A stretch of 64,000 bases of DNA from Pseudomonadota bacterium. GTDB taxonomy: Bacteria; Desulfobacterota; Binatia; UBA9968. This document shows, piece after piece, positions 18,021-26,359 of this stretch. Positions within the stretch are counted from its first letter, which is position 1. Each line of letters starts with the position of its first letter. The stretch covers positions 59,596 to 123,595 of the forward strand of contig JAJPJQ010000045.1 of assembly GCA_021324155.1 (NCBI GenBank), given 5' to 3'. The position numbers and the translations under genes are program-made. Under the pieces are notes generated by a model. That model searched no databases and had not been told where the DNA came from. It saw only the letters and a list, made by a program, of their open reading frames with translations.

Positions 18021-18080
18021 CAAAAGAAGATGCTTCGCGGGATTGAGGTTTCTTTGCGGGAGCGGCGCGCCGCGAATGCC

Positions 18081-18449
18081 TCAGCCGAGCGCCGCTTCGA
18101 CGCTCTTGAGCACGGTCTCGGCGACGTACGGCTTCGGGATGAAATCCTTCGCGCCCCCCCGCACCATGTCGCGCTTGACTTGCGGATCGAGGTAGCCGCT
18201 CGTGAGGATCACCTTCACGCGCGGGTTGATTTCCTTGAGCATGAGATAAACCGTCCAACCGCCGAACTTCGGCAGCGCCATGTCCGACAACACGAGGTCG
18301 ATCGCCTCGTGCTCGCGGCGATACACGTCGCGCGCCTCCAAACCATCGGACGCGGTGAACACCCGATATCCAGCGCTTTCGAGAATCTCTTTCAGCAGCG
18401 CCAGCAACGGCGCTTCGTCTTCCACCACAAGAATCGTTTTCTTCCCCAT
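18081..18449 (-). CDS. single-domain response regulator (CheY-like)
   Basis: A 122-aa receiver with no output domain. Acidic pair in VVEDEAP (residues 10-11), phospho-acceptor Asp in VLSDMALPKFGGWTV (about 56), Thr/Ser in LTSGYLD, and Lys in FIPKPYV. It lies 15 bp downstream of a zinc-ribbon gene on the same strand, so the two form a small operon. A very similar receiver (DMALPSLGGWTV) at 28442-28819 also follows a related zinc-ribbon gene. The duplicated zinc ribbon-receiver module suggests the two proteins work together, though nothing in the sequence shows how. Confidence 0.92.
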   Translation of the reverse strand: MGKKTILVVEDEAPLLALLKEILESAGYRVFTASDGLEARDVYRREHEAIDLVLSDMALPKFGGWTVYLMLKEINPRVKVILTSGYLDPQVKRDMVRGGAKDFIPKPYVAETVLKSVEAALG

Positions 18450-18464
18450 ACTCCACCCTACCTG

Positions 18465-18827
18465 TCAGTGCTTTTGACGCTCCTTGTAACCGCACTCATC
18501 GCACAACATCTCCATGCGCGGCGCCGCCTCGAGAACGATGTAGTCGTCCGAGGGCCATTGGGAACAGCCTGGGTCGAAATGCCATGTGTCGCCCTGCTGT
18601 CGCCGGCGGTAGACGATCTCCATTTCGTCGTTCAGTTCGACCAGCAAATGTTCGCGGCTCAAACGTTCGTTAGAAGGGAGCTGCGCAATCGGTCTCGCAC
18701 CGCACAACGGACACGGATAGGTGGCGTACAGCGGCTCGATCTTCTCGAAGCTGATGTGACGCAGTGTAAATCTTCCGCTGCATCTATAGCAGCGCAAAAC
18801 CACGGTCCACTTCTTGGACTGTGACAT
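18465..18827 (-). CDS. zinc-ribbon protein, family A
   Basis: 120 aa with three Cys pairs: LRCYRC (about 12), YPCPLCGARP (about 38) and MLCDECGY (about 108). Between them lie a His-rich strand (EHLLVEL) and the block GDTWHFDPGCSQWPSDDYIVLE. The paralogue at 20971-21330 shares the same order (LSCFNC, FRCPHCDAMP, GDLWHYSEYCSGWPVDNYLEIE, EVCPEC), and a shorter version occurs at 28904-29137. Four-cysteine zinc binding is likely; function unknown. Two GGGTATTC(G/A)CCC sites lie 40-75 bp upstream of the start. Confidence 0.78.
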   Translation of the reverse strand: MSQSKKWTVVLRCYRCSGRFTLRHISFEKIEPLYATYPCPLCGARPIAQLPSNERLSREHLLVELNDEMEIVYRRRQQGDTWHFDPGCSQWPSDDYIVLEAAPRMEMLCDECGYKERQKH

Positions 18828-19171
18828 TCGCGAAAAAATAACACCCGAATAACTTTATTGTACATCGGGTATTCGCCCGGTTTAGACTAAGGTATTCACC
18901 CGAGCTTGATACGACTACGCCGCCGACTACCCCGCCGCACCGTTGTGCGCAGGCAGACACGGTGCACCTTGCTATGCTCGTTCGCCGGAGATTTGCAGCC
19001 GCGCGCCGCAGTACGGGCGCGCGCCGCGACAAGCGGCATGCCGGAGCCTTGATCGCGCAGCTGAATTCTCCCGCCCACCCATAGCAGCACAACATGTACA
19101 AGTTTTTTATGCGACGCTTGTACAGCGGGAGCGTTCCAGTGTCTCAGGGAACTTACCGCAATCGCATCAAA
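18828..19171. promoter_or_regulatory. upstream region with clustered GGGTATTCRCCC motifs
   Basis: Holds GGGTATTCGCCC at 18867-18878 and AGGTATTCACCC at 18890-18901, whose centres are 23 bp apart (about two helical turns). A related inverted half-site CACCCGAATAAC lies at 18842-18853, 25 bp further on. All sit just upstream of the zinc-ribbon start at 18827. From about 18905 to 19171 I see no gene, terminator or repeat that I can support. Confidence 0.4.
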
Positions 19172-20854
19172 TCAGCGTCTAGCCGGCGGAGGCTCATCGC
19201 GGCCGTTACCTATGAGAAGAAGCGTCATCGGCCCTCTGCTTTCGGCGAAGCCCGCTTTTTTTTCGATGATCTTGTAAGCCGTCTTGGGCGCGGCTTCTTT
19301 CAATTTCATCTCGTTGACCACGACGTAAATCGGGCTGCGCCGGCTTAGAAGCCGTTCGAGCCTCTCTTCGGTCACTGAGGGGATAAAACGGCCCGAGTAA
19401 AATGATAAGCTTGGCTCGGAGACGCCGAAGCGATAGATCTCGCCGCCGCGGTCGGCGGCGCTCCTGGCCGCGAGGGCGATCGGCCGCATGACGCGTAAAC
19501 TTTCCACCCACGGCAGCGAGATCGCAAACAAACCGGCGCAGAAGAGCGCTCCGCTGGCGCAACTTACGAAAACCGCTTGACGCGCGTGTCCTCGCAGCAC
19601 AAGTACCAAAGCGATCAGTGAAAGCACCGAAAGCAGGAAGAACGGATACAGCGCTGCCGCGGGCGCGTAACGCGGCGCGGCGAAGTGAGCGAAGACCAGG
19701 AACTGGACGATCAATATAGTAAAACACGCGGTGGCAACGAGCGGCGCGATAAGTGAGGAGCGGCGTCCCGAGTTGGCCTCGTGCAGGAACTTCCCCGTCA
19801 GGCACGCTACCGCCGGAAAGACGATGAGTAGATAATGCGGCAGTTTGGTCGCGCTAAGAGAAAGCGCCACAAACGGAACGATGATCCACAGAAGGAAGAG
19901 CGAAACGGTGGGATCCCGGAATCTTTCGCCGCGAATTTTCCATTCGCTGACTAAAGCCGCAATAAGAAAAAACGACCACGGGAACATCCCGAGCAGGATC
20001 ACTGGCACGTAATACATCGCGTTGCCGCGGTGGCCTTCAATGACACTCGCGAAGCGGTAGAGATTCTCGAAAAGAAAAAATTCCGCCATAGATTCTCTTT
20101 GCGCATAAAGCGCGTACGCGAACCAAGGCGACGCCAGCGCGAGAGTTAAGCCGACAAGCCAAAGATAGCGCAGCGCCGCCAGCGGGCGCTTGCGCGTGAG
20201 CCACGAGTGCATGAGAAAAATGGCGGCGGGAAACAACGCTATCGGTCCCTTGGAGAGAAAGCCGAAAGCCATCGCCGCGTACGCAAGAAGCAGGAAGAGA
20301 CGGGCCTTCCCAGCCGTCGCCGCCGATCGCAGATAAAACGCAAAAGCAAGACTCGAAAAGAAAGTCAGCGCCGGATCGGGAACGAAAAGCCGGAACACGA
20401 CCGCCGGAAGCAGGGAGGTGGAAAAAACAATCGCCGAAAGAATCGCCGCCTCCCCGCCCCAGAGCGGACGCGCCATGAAGAAGATCGTCAGACAAGTGAG
20501 CAGCCCGAAGACCGCTGAAGGAAGGCGCGAGGAGAATTCGTCGACGCCGAATCCGGCGTAGCTCGCTCGCGCGAGCCAGTAGATCAATATTGGCTTCTCC
20601 AGAAAGGGCTTTCCTTGGATCGTCGGCATCAGCCAGTCGTTTCTCGCCTGCATCTCCCGCGCCGCCAGCGCATAGATCGTCTCGTCGCGATCCCACAACG
20701 CTGGCGTCCCGAGCCCGACGAAAAAAGTTGAAAGAGAGAAAAGGGCGACAACGATGACGCCGGAAAGCAGCCGGCGGTTGCTGCCGGAGATAGTTCTATG
20801 CCGCGGACTCGCATCGGCCAGCGAGACCGTCGACGATTGCCGCATGACGGACAT
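19172..20854 (-). CDS. ArnT/PMT-like membrane glycosyltransferase (GT-C fold)
   Basis: 560 aa with about ten to twelve hydrophobic segments starting at LLSGVIVVALFSLSTFFVGL (about 29-48). The first periplasmic loop has the acidic catalytic signature LWDRDETIYALAAREM (about 54) followed by GKPFLEKPILIYWLARAS, typical of GT83 (ArnT-like) enzymes. These transfer a sugar from a polyprenyl-phosphate donor to lipid A or another surface acceptor. A GGGTAAATACCC site is 84 bp upstream. Neighbouring genes do not identify the sugar; 4-amino-arabinose specificity should not be assumed. Confidence 0.85.
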   Translation of the reverse strand: MSVMRQSSTVSLADASPRHRTISGSNRRLLSGVIVVALFSLSTFFVGLGTPALWDRDETIYALAAREMQARNDWLMPTIQGKPFLEKPILIYWLARASYAGFGVDEFSSRLPSAVFGLLTCLTIFFMARPLWGGEAAILSAIVFSTSLLPAVVFRLFVPDPALTFFSSLAFAFYLRSAATAGKARLFLLLAYAAMAFGFLSKGPIALFPAAIFLMHSWLTRKRPLAALRYLWLVGLTLALASPWFAYALYAQRESMAEFFLFENLYRFASVIEGHRGNAMYYVPVILLGMFPWSFFLIAALVSEWKIRGERFRDPTVSLFLLWIIVPFVALSLSATKLPHYLLIVFPAVACLTGKFLHEANSGRRSSLIAPLVATACFTILIVQFLVFAHFAAPRYAPAAALYPFFLLSVLSLIALVLVLRGHARQAVFVSCASGALFCAGLFAISLPWVESLRVMRPIALAARSAADRGGEIYRFGVSEPSLSFYSGRFIPSVTEERLERLLSRRSPIYVVVNEMKLKEAAPKTAYKIIEKKAGFAESRGPMTLLLIGNGRDEPPPARR

Positions 20855-20937
20855 AATTTTTATCTAAAGCGTAAAACCGCCGCGCGATAGACCTCGCGCG
20901 TGCTTTTTCTCAAAAATAATTTGGATTGTAACGCGCC

Positions 20938-20949
20938 GGGTAAATACCC
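20938..20949 (-). promoter_or_regulatory. GGGTATTTACCC palindrome
   Basis: A perfect 12-bp palindrome-like site (GGGTAAATACCC on plus, GGGTATTTACCC on minus) about 84 bp upstream of the glycosyltransferase start. It matches the motif upstream of the zinc-ribbon genes at 18827 and 21330 and the site at 360-371. It is likely an operator for a dimeric regulator (inference). Confidence 0.42.
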
Positions 20950-20970
20950 GAAGCGTCGTCGTGCTGCCGG

Positions 20971-21330
20971 CTAGAGCTTCGCCGTCACTGCGGGCGCGCT
21001 GCCGAATTTAAAAACGCCTACCAGCGCGCAACATTCCGGGCATACTTCATCGGCGGGCGGGAATTCGATTTCGAGATAATTGTCGACGGGCCAGCCGGAA
21101 CAGTATTCGCTGTAATGCCACAGATCGCCGCGCCACGGTTTGCGGAACGGAAGATTTACCGCGTGAAGATAAACGAGGCTGTGGCGGCTTCCGCCGGCTG
21201 GCATCGCATCGCAATGGGGGCATCGAAAGACGCCCTGAGCCTCGCGGATCTCTTCGGCCGAAACTCCATTCACGAGGAAGGGCTTGTCGCAGTTAAAACA
21301 AGAGAGATGGCAAGTCCATACCGCAGACAT
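20971..21330 (-). CDS. zinc-ribbon protein, family A
   Basis: 119 aa. Cys pairs LSCFNC (about 8), FRCPHC (about 35) and VCPECC (about 98), with the central GDLWHYSEYCSGWPVDNYLEIEFPP block. It is a paralogue of the 18465-18827 protein, including the spacing of all three Cys pairs and the W-H...C-S-x-W-P-x-D-x-Y motif. It has a hydrophobic C-terminal strand (LVGVFKF) but no membrane segment. Function unknown. A GGGTATTTCCC site 38 bp upstream of the start resembles the sites before the paralogue. Confidence 0.75.
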   Translation of the reverse strand: MSAVWTCHLSCFNCDKPFLVNGVSAEEIREAQGVFRCPHCDAMPAGGSRHSLVYLHAVNLPFRKPWRGDLWHYSEYCSGWPVDNYLEIEFPPADEVCPECCALVGVFKFGSAPAVTAKL

Positions 21331-21367
21331 GTAAATGATATAAGGGAAGCCCCGATAAAATCGAATA

Positions 21368-21378
21368 GGGTATTTCCC
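21368..21378 (-). promoter_or_regulatory. GGGAAATACCC motif upstream of zinc-ribbon gene
   Basis: The plus strand reads GGGTATTTCCC. It lies 38-48 bp upstream of the ATG at 21330, close to the position of the equivalent site before the paralogous gene at 18827 (40-51 bp). One central base is missing relative to the 12-bp palindromes elsewhere. Confidence 0.35.
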
Positions 21379-21496
21379 TCATACCTTAACCCCGCAGCAT
21401 AGATCCACGGCCCGTAAAACATTCGACCGGCGCATGCGCGCGAGGAGAACCGCGCCCTTGGACAAGCTCCGCGCGACCACTGCGTGAAAGCAAAGC

Positions 21497-21715
21497 TTAA
21501 CGTCGGTTCGTACAATGGAATCCAATAATCTGGTACCAAATCTCCGATTTCTGCTCTGCCGGCAATTTCTCCCGCGTACTGCAGGCAGGGCAACCATGAG
21601 TGTCCGCATATTCCGAGATCTTCCGTCCGGCCTTCAACTCGATAATAAAAACTTCGCCGCACCGCCGGCAGCGCAAGGTCCAAGTCTCGTTATCCACGGC
21701 GCCCGCAGAATACAT
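21497..21715 (-). CDS. small zinc-ribbon protein, family B
   Basis: 72 aa. WTLRCRRCGEVFIIELKAGR, then HGCPACS about 25 residues later, then a WYQIIGF tail. The protein at 23755-23958 has the same plan (WKFRCTSCGETFEVEV, KACPNCH, WHRIVGF), so the two are paralogues of a four-cysteine rubredoxin-like ribbon family. Function unknown. The ATG at 21715 lacks a good ribosome binding site; the Met at residue 1 is the only one before the first Cys pair. Confidence 0.62.
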   Translation of the reverse strand: MYSAGAVDNETWTLRCRRCGEVFIIELKAGRKISEYADTHGCPACSTREKLPAEQKSEIWYQIIGFHCTNRR

Positions 21716-22023
21716 GCACGGGAAAGATTCGCTATCGGGAAACCCCTGAGATGATTGGCTAAATTCCTCATTTTGCGCAGAATGCCGCGGTACCCAGAGT
21801 CACTCAGTCGAAAACCGAACGCGGCGGCAGGTGTCCATAGCGACGACAATAAACTGTCTACTATTCTGGACACTGTCCATATAAAAATACACACGAGAGC
21901 CTCTTCAGAGTTATGTAAAATGACGTGTTATTACGACGTACGCCTAAGCATCTATTCCACTTAGACTTTTTTTAATACGTAAACTTAATCTCAACTCAAC
22001 ATGGCTGGCAGAGCGATTGCTCT
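21716..22023. other. AT-rich intergenic region
   Basis: 308 bp between divergent genes, noticeably more AT-rich than its surroundings from about 21840 to 22000. It contains TGTCTACTATTCTGGACAC-like half-symmetry near 21857-21875 and poly-T near 21966-21974. It ends in a -24/-12-like element at 22006-22021. I see no gene here. It probably carries promoters for both flanking genes. Confidence 0.4.
22006..22021 (+). promoter_or_regulatory. sigma-54-like element overlapping a gene start
   Basis: TGGCAGAGCGATTGCT has the invariant GG and GC at RpoN spacing, with two mismatches to TGGCACG-N4-TTGCW. The expected start site (about 22032) would lie downstream of the ATG at 22024, so a functional promoter here would require translation from a later Met (22039). 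Chance occurrence is possible. Confidence 0.3.
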
Positions 22024-23004
22024 ATGAACGTCGTGTCGATGAAAGAGCTCGAGGCACAAGAGCGGCGTGGGATTGTGCTTGCCGGATCGAACGATGCGCG
22101 GCTACGCGCGTTCATCCATTATCTCCGCGGCACTGCGGTGCCGAAGCAGTATGTCAATTTTATCGGCACGCGCTCGATGATCGAGCACACGTTCGACCGC
22201 GCGGAGAGGCTCGTGCGACGCGAGTGTCTCTTCGCGGTCGTGACGCGTCAGCACCTGGACTATCCGGAGGTCGAGAGGCAACTCATGCTCCGGCCCGACG
22301 GGACGGTCCTTGTCCAGCCCGAGGACCGGGACACCGGCCTCGGCATCCTCTTGGCGCTCGCGCACATTCATAAGAACCGGCCGGCTGCGGCCGTCGCCGT
22401 TTTCCCCGCCGATCATTTCGTGCGCGAGGAAGAGCTTTTCATGACGCAGGTTGCGATGGCTTTTTACATCGTGGAGAACAATCCGGCGCAGGTTGCGCTG
22501 CTGGGCGTCGAGCCGGATTCGGGGGAGACGGATTACGGCTACATTGTCGCGGACGGCGAACTCGAGAGCTCCGCGGCTCCGGCTGCGCGCAGCGTGCGCC
22601 TGCTCGTCGAGAAGTCCGACGGCGCGCTCGCGCACGAGTTCATCGGCTCCGCGGCGTTGTGGAACACCATGACGATGGTATTCCGCACCGACACGGCGAT
22701 CGATCTCGTGCACCGGTTTTCGCCGGAGCTTTACGGCGCGTTCCAGGAAATCCATCGGGCGCTCGGAACACGCTCTGAAAAAGTCACGATCGAGAGTGTT
22801 TACCGGCGCATGCGGCCGTGCTCCTTCGCGCACGAGGTGCTGCAGAAATGCGCGCTGGCGAGCCCGCACGTGCGTGTCGTGCCGGTCTCGGGGGTTTTCT
22901 GGAGCGATTGGGGCTCGGAGCCGCGGGTCATCGAGTCGCTCAAGACGAACGGGTATTTCGACCGATTAAAAATAACCGCCGACAAACGCGCACAGCTCGG
23001 CTGA
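22024..23004 (+). CDS. mannose-1-phosphate guanylyltransferase-like nucleotidyltransferase
   Basis: 326 aa. Resembles GDP-mannose pyrophosphorylases, which make GDP-mannose from GTP and mannose-1-P for surface polysaccharides: GIVLAGSNDARLRAF near residue 17, VPKQYVNFIGTRSMIEHTFDRA near 40-60, QPEDRDTGLGILLALAHI near 98, and FPADHFV near 125. The signature loop is altered: the usual GGxGxR is SNDARLR here, so activity is uncertain. Start at 22024 or the Met at 22039; neither has a clear ribosome binding site. It may supply sugar nucleotides for envelope glycans, but no biosynthetic operon surrounds it. Confidence 0.8.
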   Translation: MNVVSMKELEAQERRGIVLAGSNDARLRAFIHYLRGTAVPKQYVNFIGTRSMIEHTFDRAERLVRRECLFAVVTRQHLDYPEVERQLMLRPDGTVLVQPEDRDTGLGILLALAHIHKNRPAAAVAVFPADHFVREEELFMTQVAMAFYIVENNPAQVALLGVEPDSGETDYGYIVADGELESSAAPAARSVRLLVEKSDGALAHEFIGSAALWNTMTMVFRTDTAIDLVHRFSPELYGAFQEIHRALGTRSEKVTIESVYRRMRPCSFAHEVLQKCALASPHVRVVPVSGVFWSDWGSEPRVIESLKTNGYFDRLKITADKRAQLG

Positions 23005-23018
23005 GGGAGGAGAGAGAG

Positions 23019-23402
23019 ATGGATACACTCGACTTATTTCAGGAGGATGCGTCCTTACCGGCGCAATACTGGGAGACCTTCGCGCACAAACGCGATATGG
23101 AGCCCGAGAAACGCCTCCTGCTCGCGGTGCTCGATGAGGCGATCCGTTGTTACCGCTCGCAGATCTTTATCGGCGGGCGCCGCTTCACGGAAGTGCAAAG
23201 CTGGCTTTTCAGTGAGGATATCGACGATACTTTTTCGTTCCGGAATATCTGCGACGTGCTCAACCTTAGCCCGTCACGCATTCGCCAGTCGCTACGCACG
23301 TGGAAGCCGCCCGCGGTCAGGCGATCGACACAGCGTGTGCGCCGTCCGGCAAGATCGCAGGCGCCCTATGCGGGCGCGTTGCTCGCGCACCGCAGCATCT
23401 AG
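23019..23402 (+). CDS. small putative regulator with C-terminal helix-turn-helix
   Basis: 127 aa. The start ATG at 23019 follows a strong ribosome binding site (GGGAGGAG) 14 bp after the nucleotidyltransferase gene. The middle (EPEKRLLLAVLDEAIRCYRS, EVQSWLFSEDIDDTFSFRNI) and the helix-turn-helix-like CDVLNLSPSRIRQSLRTWK match a common deltaproteobacterial family of unknown function in which an Ile-Cys-x-x-Leu helix precedes an Arg-rich recognition helix. The C-terminal 30 residues are basic (RSTQRVRRPARSQ). DNA binding is likely but unproven. Confidence 0.72.
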   Translation: MDTLDLFQEDASLPAQYWETFAHKRDMEPEKRLLLAVLDEAIRCYRSQIFIGGRRFTEVQSWLFSEDIDDTFSFRNICDVLNLSPSRIRQSLRTWKPPAVRRSTQRVRRPARSQAPYAGALLAHRSI

Positions 23403-23516
23403 GAATATCGCCTTCGCATATGCTTCCGCGAAGGTCGCCGGAACGAATGTCGAGGGCGATGGGCGAGCGAAACCGTGCGTCGGCGCGGTGGTGCCGCCGC
23501 AACGGGAGAGCGTTGC

Positions 23517-23705
23517 ATGACGCATACGCCGGTCGAGACCTGCTGCAGGTGCGGTAGGACGGTCGATATCAAACAATACAGGTCGTACCACATTACCGAC
23601 GATTACCGTCTAATCTGCGACCTGTGCTACAGGGCCGAGCAGGCTACATCTTCCGCCGAGCGCAGGGAATCGGGGAAAAAGCAATCGACGGAAAAAAAAC
23701 ACTAA
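23517..23705 (+). CDS. small zinc-ribbon protein, family C
   Basis: 62 aa. CCRCGRTVDIKQYRSYHI followed by LICDLCYRAE makes a four-cysteine ribbon; the Lys/Glu-rich tail (SAERRESGKKQSTEKKH) is disordered. The ATG at 23517 has GGGAGAG 7 bases upstream and is preferred over a longer upstream frame. Function unknown. It lies between the helix-turn-helix gene and a family B ribbon gene on the same strand. Confidence 0.62.
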   Translation: MTHTPVETCCRCGRTVDIKQYRSYHITDDYRLICDLCYRAEQATSSAERRESGKKQSTEKKH

Positions 23706-23754
23706 TCGGGCGCGGCATTTTTAGGAACCCGCAGGCAAAAAAGGACTGAGGTTT

Positions 23755-23958
23755 ATGGAAGATACACAAATGTGGAAGTTCCGCTGCACGAGCTGCGGCG
23801 AGACATTCGAAGTTGAAGTGTCGCGCGGTCAGAAGCCGGCGGACTTCGCCCGCGCAAAGGCCTGCCCGAACTGCCACCGCCAGCCCGGTACCGAGAACCC
23901 GTGGCACCGCATAGTCGGGTTCCAGTCGCGGCGCGCCGCTCCTTATCCGCGAAACTGA
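23755..23958 (+). CDS. small zinc-ribbon protein, family B
   Basis: 67 aa. WKFRCTSCGETFEVEVSRGQ, KACPNCHRQPG, then NPWHRIVGFQ. It is paralogous to 21497-21715 with conserved spacing between the two Cys pairs. Likely binds one zinc ion; role unknown. The ATG at 23755 follows a weak AAAAAAGGACTGAGG ribosome binding site; a second Met lies five codons later. Confidence 0.68.
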   Translation: MEDTQMWKFRCTSCGETFEVEVSRGQKPADFARAKACPNCHRQPGTENPWHRIVGFQSRRAAPYPRN

Positions 23959-24025
23959 TCCGCCAAGCGCATTCTGGCAATCCGGTTTTCTGCGGGGTAT
24001 CGTTTATCGAGGGGAGGAGTCCTCG

Positions 24026-24409
24026 ATGAAGGAGATATTCCGCAAACTTGCCTATAAAGTCTCCGAGGTCGTCGGCTCGGCCCCGGCGTTTCTGATCGCG
24101 CTCGGCCTCGTCGGCGTCTGGCTTATCACCGGACCGATGTTCGGCTATTCCGATACCTGGCAGCTCGTCATCAACACCGGCACGACGATCGTCACCTTCC
24201 TCATGGTATTTTTGATTCAGCATACGCAAAACCGCGATGCGAAGATCTTGCAGCTCAAGATCGACGAGCTGATCCGCGCGGTTTCGGCCGCGCGCACGAA
24301 ACTCGTAGGGCTCGAGGACCTGCCGGACGAGGAAATCGACCGCCTGCAGAAAGAATTTCAGCGCCTTGCCAAAGCGCGGGAGAAAAAAAGGGAAAAGGCG
24401 AAAGCCTAG
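24026..24409 (+). CDS. low-affinity iron permease family protein
   Basis: 127 aa. Two hydrophobic helices (about 20-37, FLIALGLVGVWLITGP; about 45-63, LVINTGTTIVTFLMVFLIQ) are followed by the family motif QHTQNRDAKILQLKIDELIRA and a charged coiled-coil tail. Members of this family (Fet4-like, PF04120) are small membrane proteins; iron transport has been shown only for the fungal relatives, so the bacterial role is uncertain. The ATG follows a strong GGGGAGGAG ribosome binding site. Confidence 0.82.
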   Translation: MKEIFRKLAYKVSEVVGSAPAFLIALGLVGVWLITGPMFGYSDTWQLVINTGTTIVTFLMVFLIQHTQNRDAKILQLKIDELIRAVSAARTKLVGLEDLPDEEIDRLQKEFQRLAKAREKKREKAKA

Positions 24410-24514
24410 CAATCACGAGTAGCCGCGACCGTCGCCGTCTTAGACCACTCCCACCTCTGTTCGACTCCGACGACTTGACAACGTCCGGCCCTTCCCTGAT
24501 TACATCGATAGTAA

Positions 24515-26359
24515 ATGACAGGTAAAGCCAACCGTCGGCTCGCGATATTTTTTCTTCTCGTTTTGCTTCCCTTCCGTCCGTGTTGCGCGGCTCAAGCAAA
24601 CGATTACGGCGCGGGCGACGACACGATTCGCGCCGCTGAGCTTATGCGTCATGTCGCCGCGCTGGCCGCGCCCGACATGGAAGGTCGCGGCGCCGGAAGC
24701 GCCGGCGAAGCGCGCGCCGCCGATTATATCGCCGGACAATTCCGCGGCATCGGGCTCGAGCCCGGCGGCGAGGCCGGAAGTTATTTTCAATCCTTCGACG
24801 TCCCGCTCGGCGCCAAACTCGGACGGGTGAACCGCCTGACTTTCACGGCGGCGCAGCACACGGCCGATTTCGGGCCGGACTCGTTCAAACCCTTCGGTTT
24901 TTCCGACCAAGGAAGTTTCGCTGGACCGCTCGCCTTTGCCGGTTACGGGATCACCGCTCCGGAGCTGGGCTACGACGATTACGCCGACATCGACGTTCAA
25001 AACAAAATCGTTCTCATTATGACACACGAGCCGCGCGGAGCCGATTCCAATTCCCCGTTCCGCCGTCCCGAAGCGTTTCGCTACGGCGAGCTGCGTTACA
25101 AAGCGTTTAACGCCCGCGAACACGGCGCCAAAGGCATTATCATCGTAATGAATCCGAACGGCCCCTCAGGGCGCGAAGAATTGTTCGCGATTCGCGGCGG
25201 CGGAGCATCGTCCGGCATCATCGCAGTGAACGCGCTGCGCAGCGTCGTCGAACCGATACTCCGATCAGCGGGGAAAAACCTGGCCGAAGTCCAGAGGGAA
25301 ATCGACGGGAGCCTCGCGCCGCGGTCTTTTCTCATTTCCCATACTATCGGCCGCCTCGACGTAAGCCTCGTCAACGAAACCGGACGCGCCAAGAACGTGA
25401 TCGGCATTCTACCGGGCAGGGATCCGAAACTGCGCGACCAGGCGATCGTCGTCGGCGCGCACTACGATCATTTAGGCCGGGGCGGCGAGCACTCGCTCGC
25501 GCCCGATCAAACCGGCACAATCCATCCGGGCGCCGACGATAATGCATCCGGCGTCGCGGCGGTTATCGCGCTCGCGCGCGCGTTTGCGCTCAGCGGGAGC
25601 CGGCGCACGCTCGTATTTGCGGCTTTCTCCGGCGAAGAGATGGGCCTGCTCGGTTCGGCCGCTTACGTCAAAAGACCGCCGCGGCCTGTTGAGAAAACTT
25701 TCGCGATGATCAACATGGATATGATCGGCCGCCTGCGCGACGAGCGCGTTTATATTCTCGGCGTGGACAGCGCGGCGGAGTTTCGCCGGCTCGTCGCCGA
25801 TGCGCTCGCGGGCTCGACGCTGCAGCCGAGCTACAGCGGCGACGGCTACGGCCCCTCCGACCATACGTCGTTCTACGCGGCCGGCATTCCCGTATTAATG
25901 TTTTTCACCGGAGCGCACGAGGACTATCATCGGCCGTCGGATACGCCGGATAAAATCGAGCCACGCGGCCTCGAAAAAGTCGCGCGGCTCGTTTTCAGGG
26001 CTGCGCAGCGTCTGGAAACGCGCCAGGCGCCTCTCACTTTCGTGCGGACAGTGTCGCCGGGCGGCTCCGGCCGCCAAGCCGGAGGCGGATACAGCGCGTA
26101 TTTCGGCTCTATTCCCGATTTTACCGAGTCGGATAAACCCGGTGTGCGGCTGACCGGCGTGCGCAGCGGCAGCCCCGCCGAGAGCGCCGGTCTCAAAGCC
26201 GGCGACGTCATCGTGCGGTTTGCGGGCAGCGCCATTCGCAATCTCGAGGACCTGTCGCTGGCGCTGCGCTCGACTCGCGCCGGCGACAGCGTGGATTTTG
26301 TCTACCTGCGCGACGGCAAGGAGCACAGCGGTAGTGCGACACTTCAAGAACGCAAGTAA
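24515..26359 (+). CDS. secreted M28-family aminopeptidase with PA and PDZ domains
   Basis: 614 aa. Signal peptide at 1-28 (LAIFFLLVLLPFRPCCAAQA). A PA-like insert lies at about 100-230. The M28 dizinc centre shows HYDHLGRG (His), GADDNASGVAAV (bridging Asp), FSGEEMGLLGS (catalytic Glu plus Glu ligand), NMDMIGR (Asp) and SDHTSFYAAGIPVLMFF (His). A PDZ domain at about 510-610 includes GSPAESAGLKAGDVIVRFAG. It should act in the periplasm or outside the cell, trimming peptides. The following TolB-like lipoprotein gene starts inside its 3' end, so the two are coupled. Confidence 0.93.
   Translation: MTGKANRRLAIFFLLVLLPFRPCCAAQANDYGAGDDTIRAAELMRHVAALAAPDMEGRGAGSAGEARAADYIAGQFRGIGLEPGGEAGSYFQSFDVPLGAKLGRVNRLTFTAAQHTADFGPDSFKPFGFSDQGSFAGPLAFAGYGITAPELGYDDYADIDVQNKIVLIMTHEPRGADSNSPFRRPEAFRYGELRYKAFNAREHGAKGIIIVMNPNGPSGREELFAIRGGGASSGIIAVNALRSVVEPILRSAGKNLAEVQREIDGSLAPRSFLISHTIGRLDVSLVNETGRAKNVIGILPGRDPKLRDQAIVVGAHYDHLGRGGEHSLAPDQTGTIHPGADDNASGVAAVIALARAFALSGSRRTLVFAAFSGEEMGLLGSAAYVKRPPRPVEKTFAMINMDMIGRLRDERVYILGVDSAAEFRRLVADALAGSTLQPSYSGDGYGPSDHTSFYAAGIPVLMFFTGAHEDYHRPSDTPDKIEPRGLEKVARLVFRAAQRLETRQAPLTFVRTVSPGGSGRQAGGGYSAYFGSIPDFTESDKPGVRLTGVRSGSPAESAGLKAGDVIVRFAGSAIRNLEDLSLALRSTRAGDSVDFVYLRDGKEHSGSATLQERK

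Noticed and set aside
17905..18080. rho-independent terminator between the convergent NtrC-type and response-regulator genes
   Set aside because: The inverted-repeat element there has distant, imperfect arms and no T-run; it fits an intergenic repeat better.
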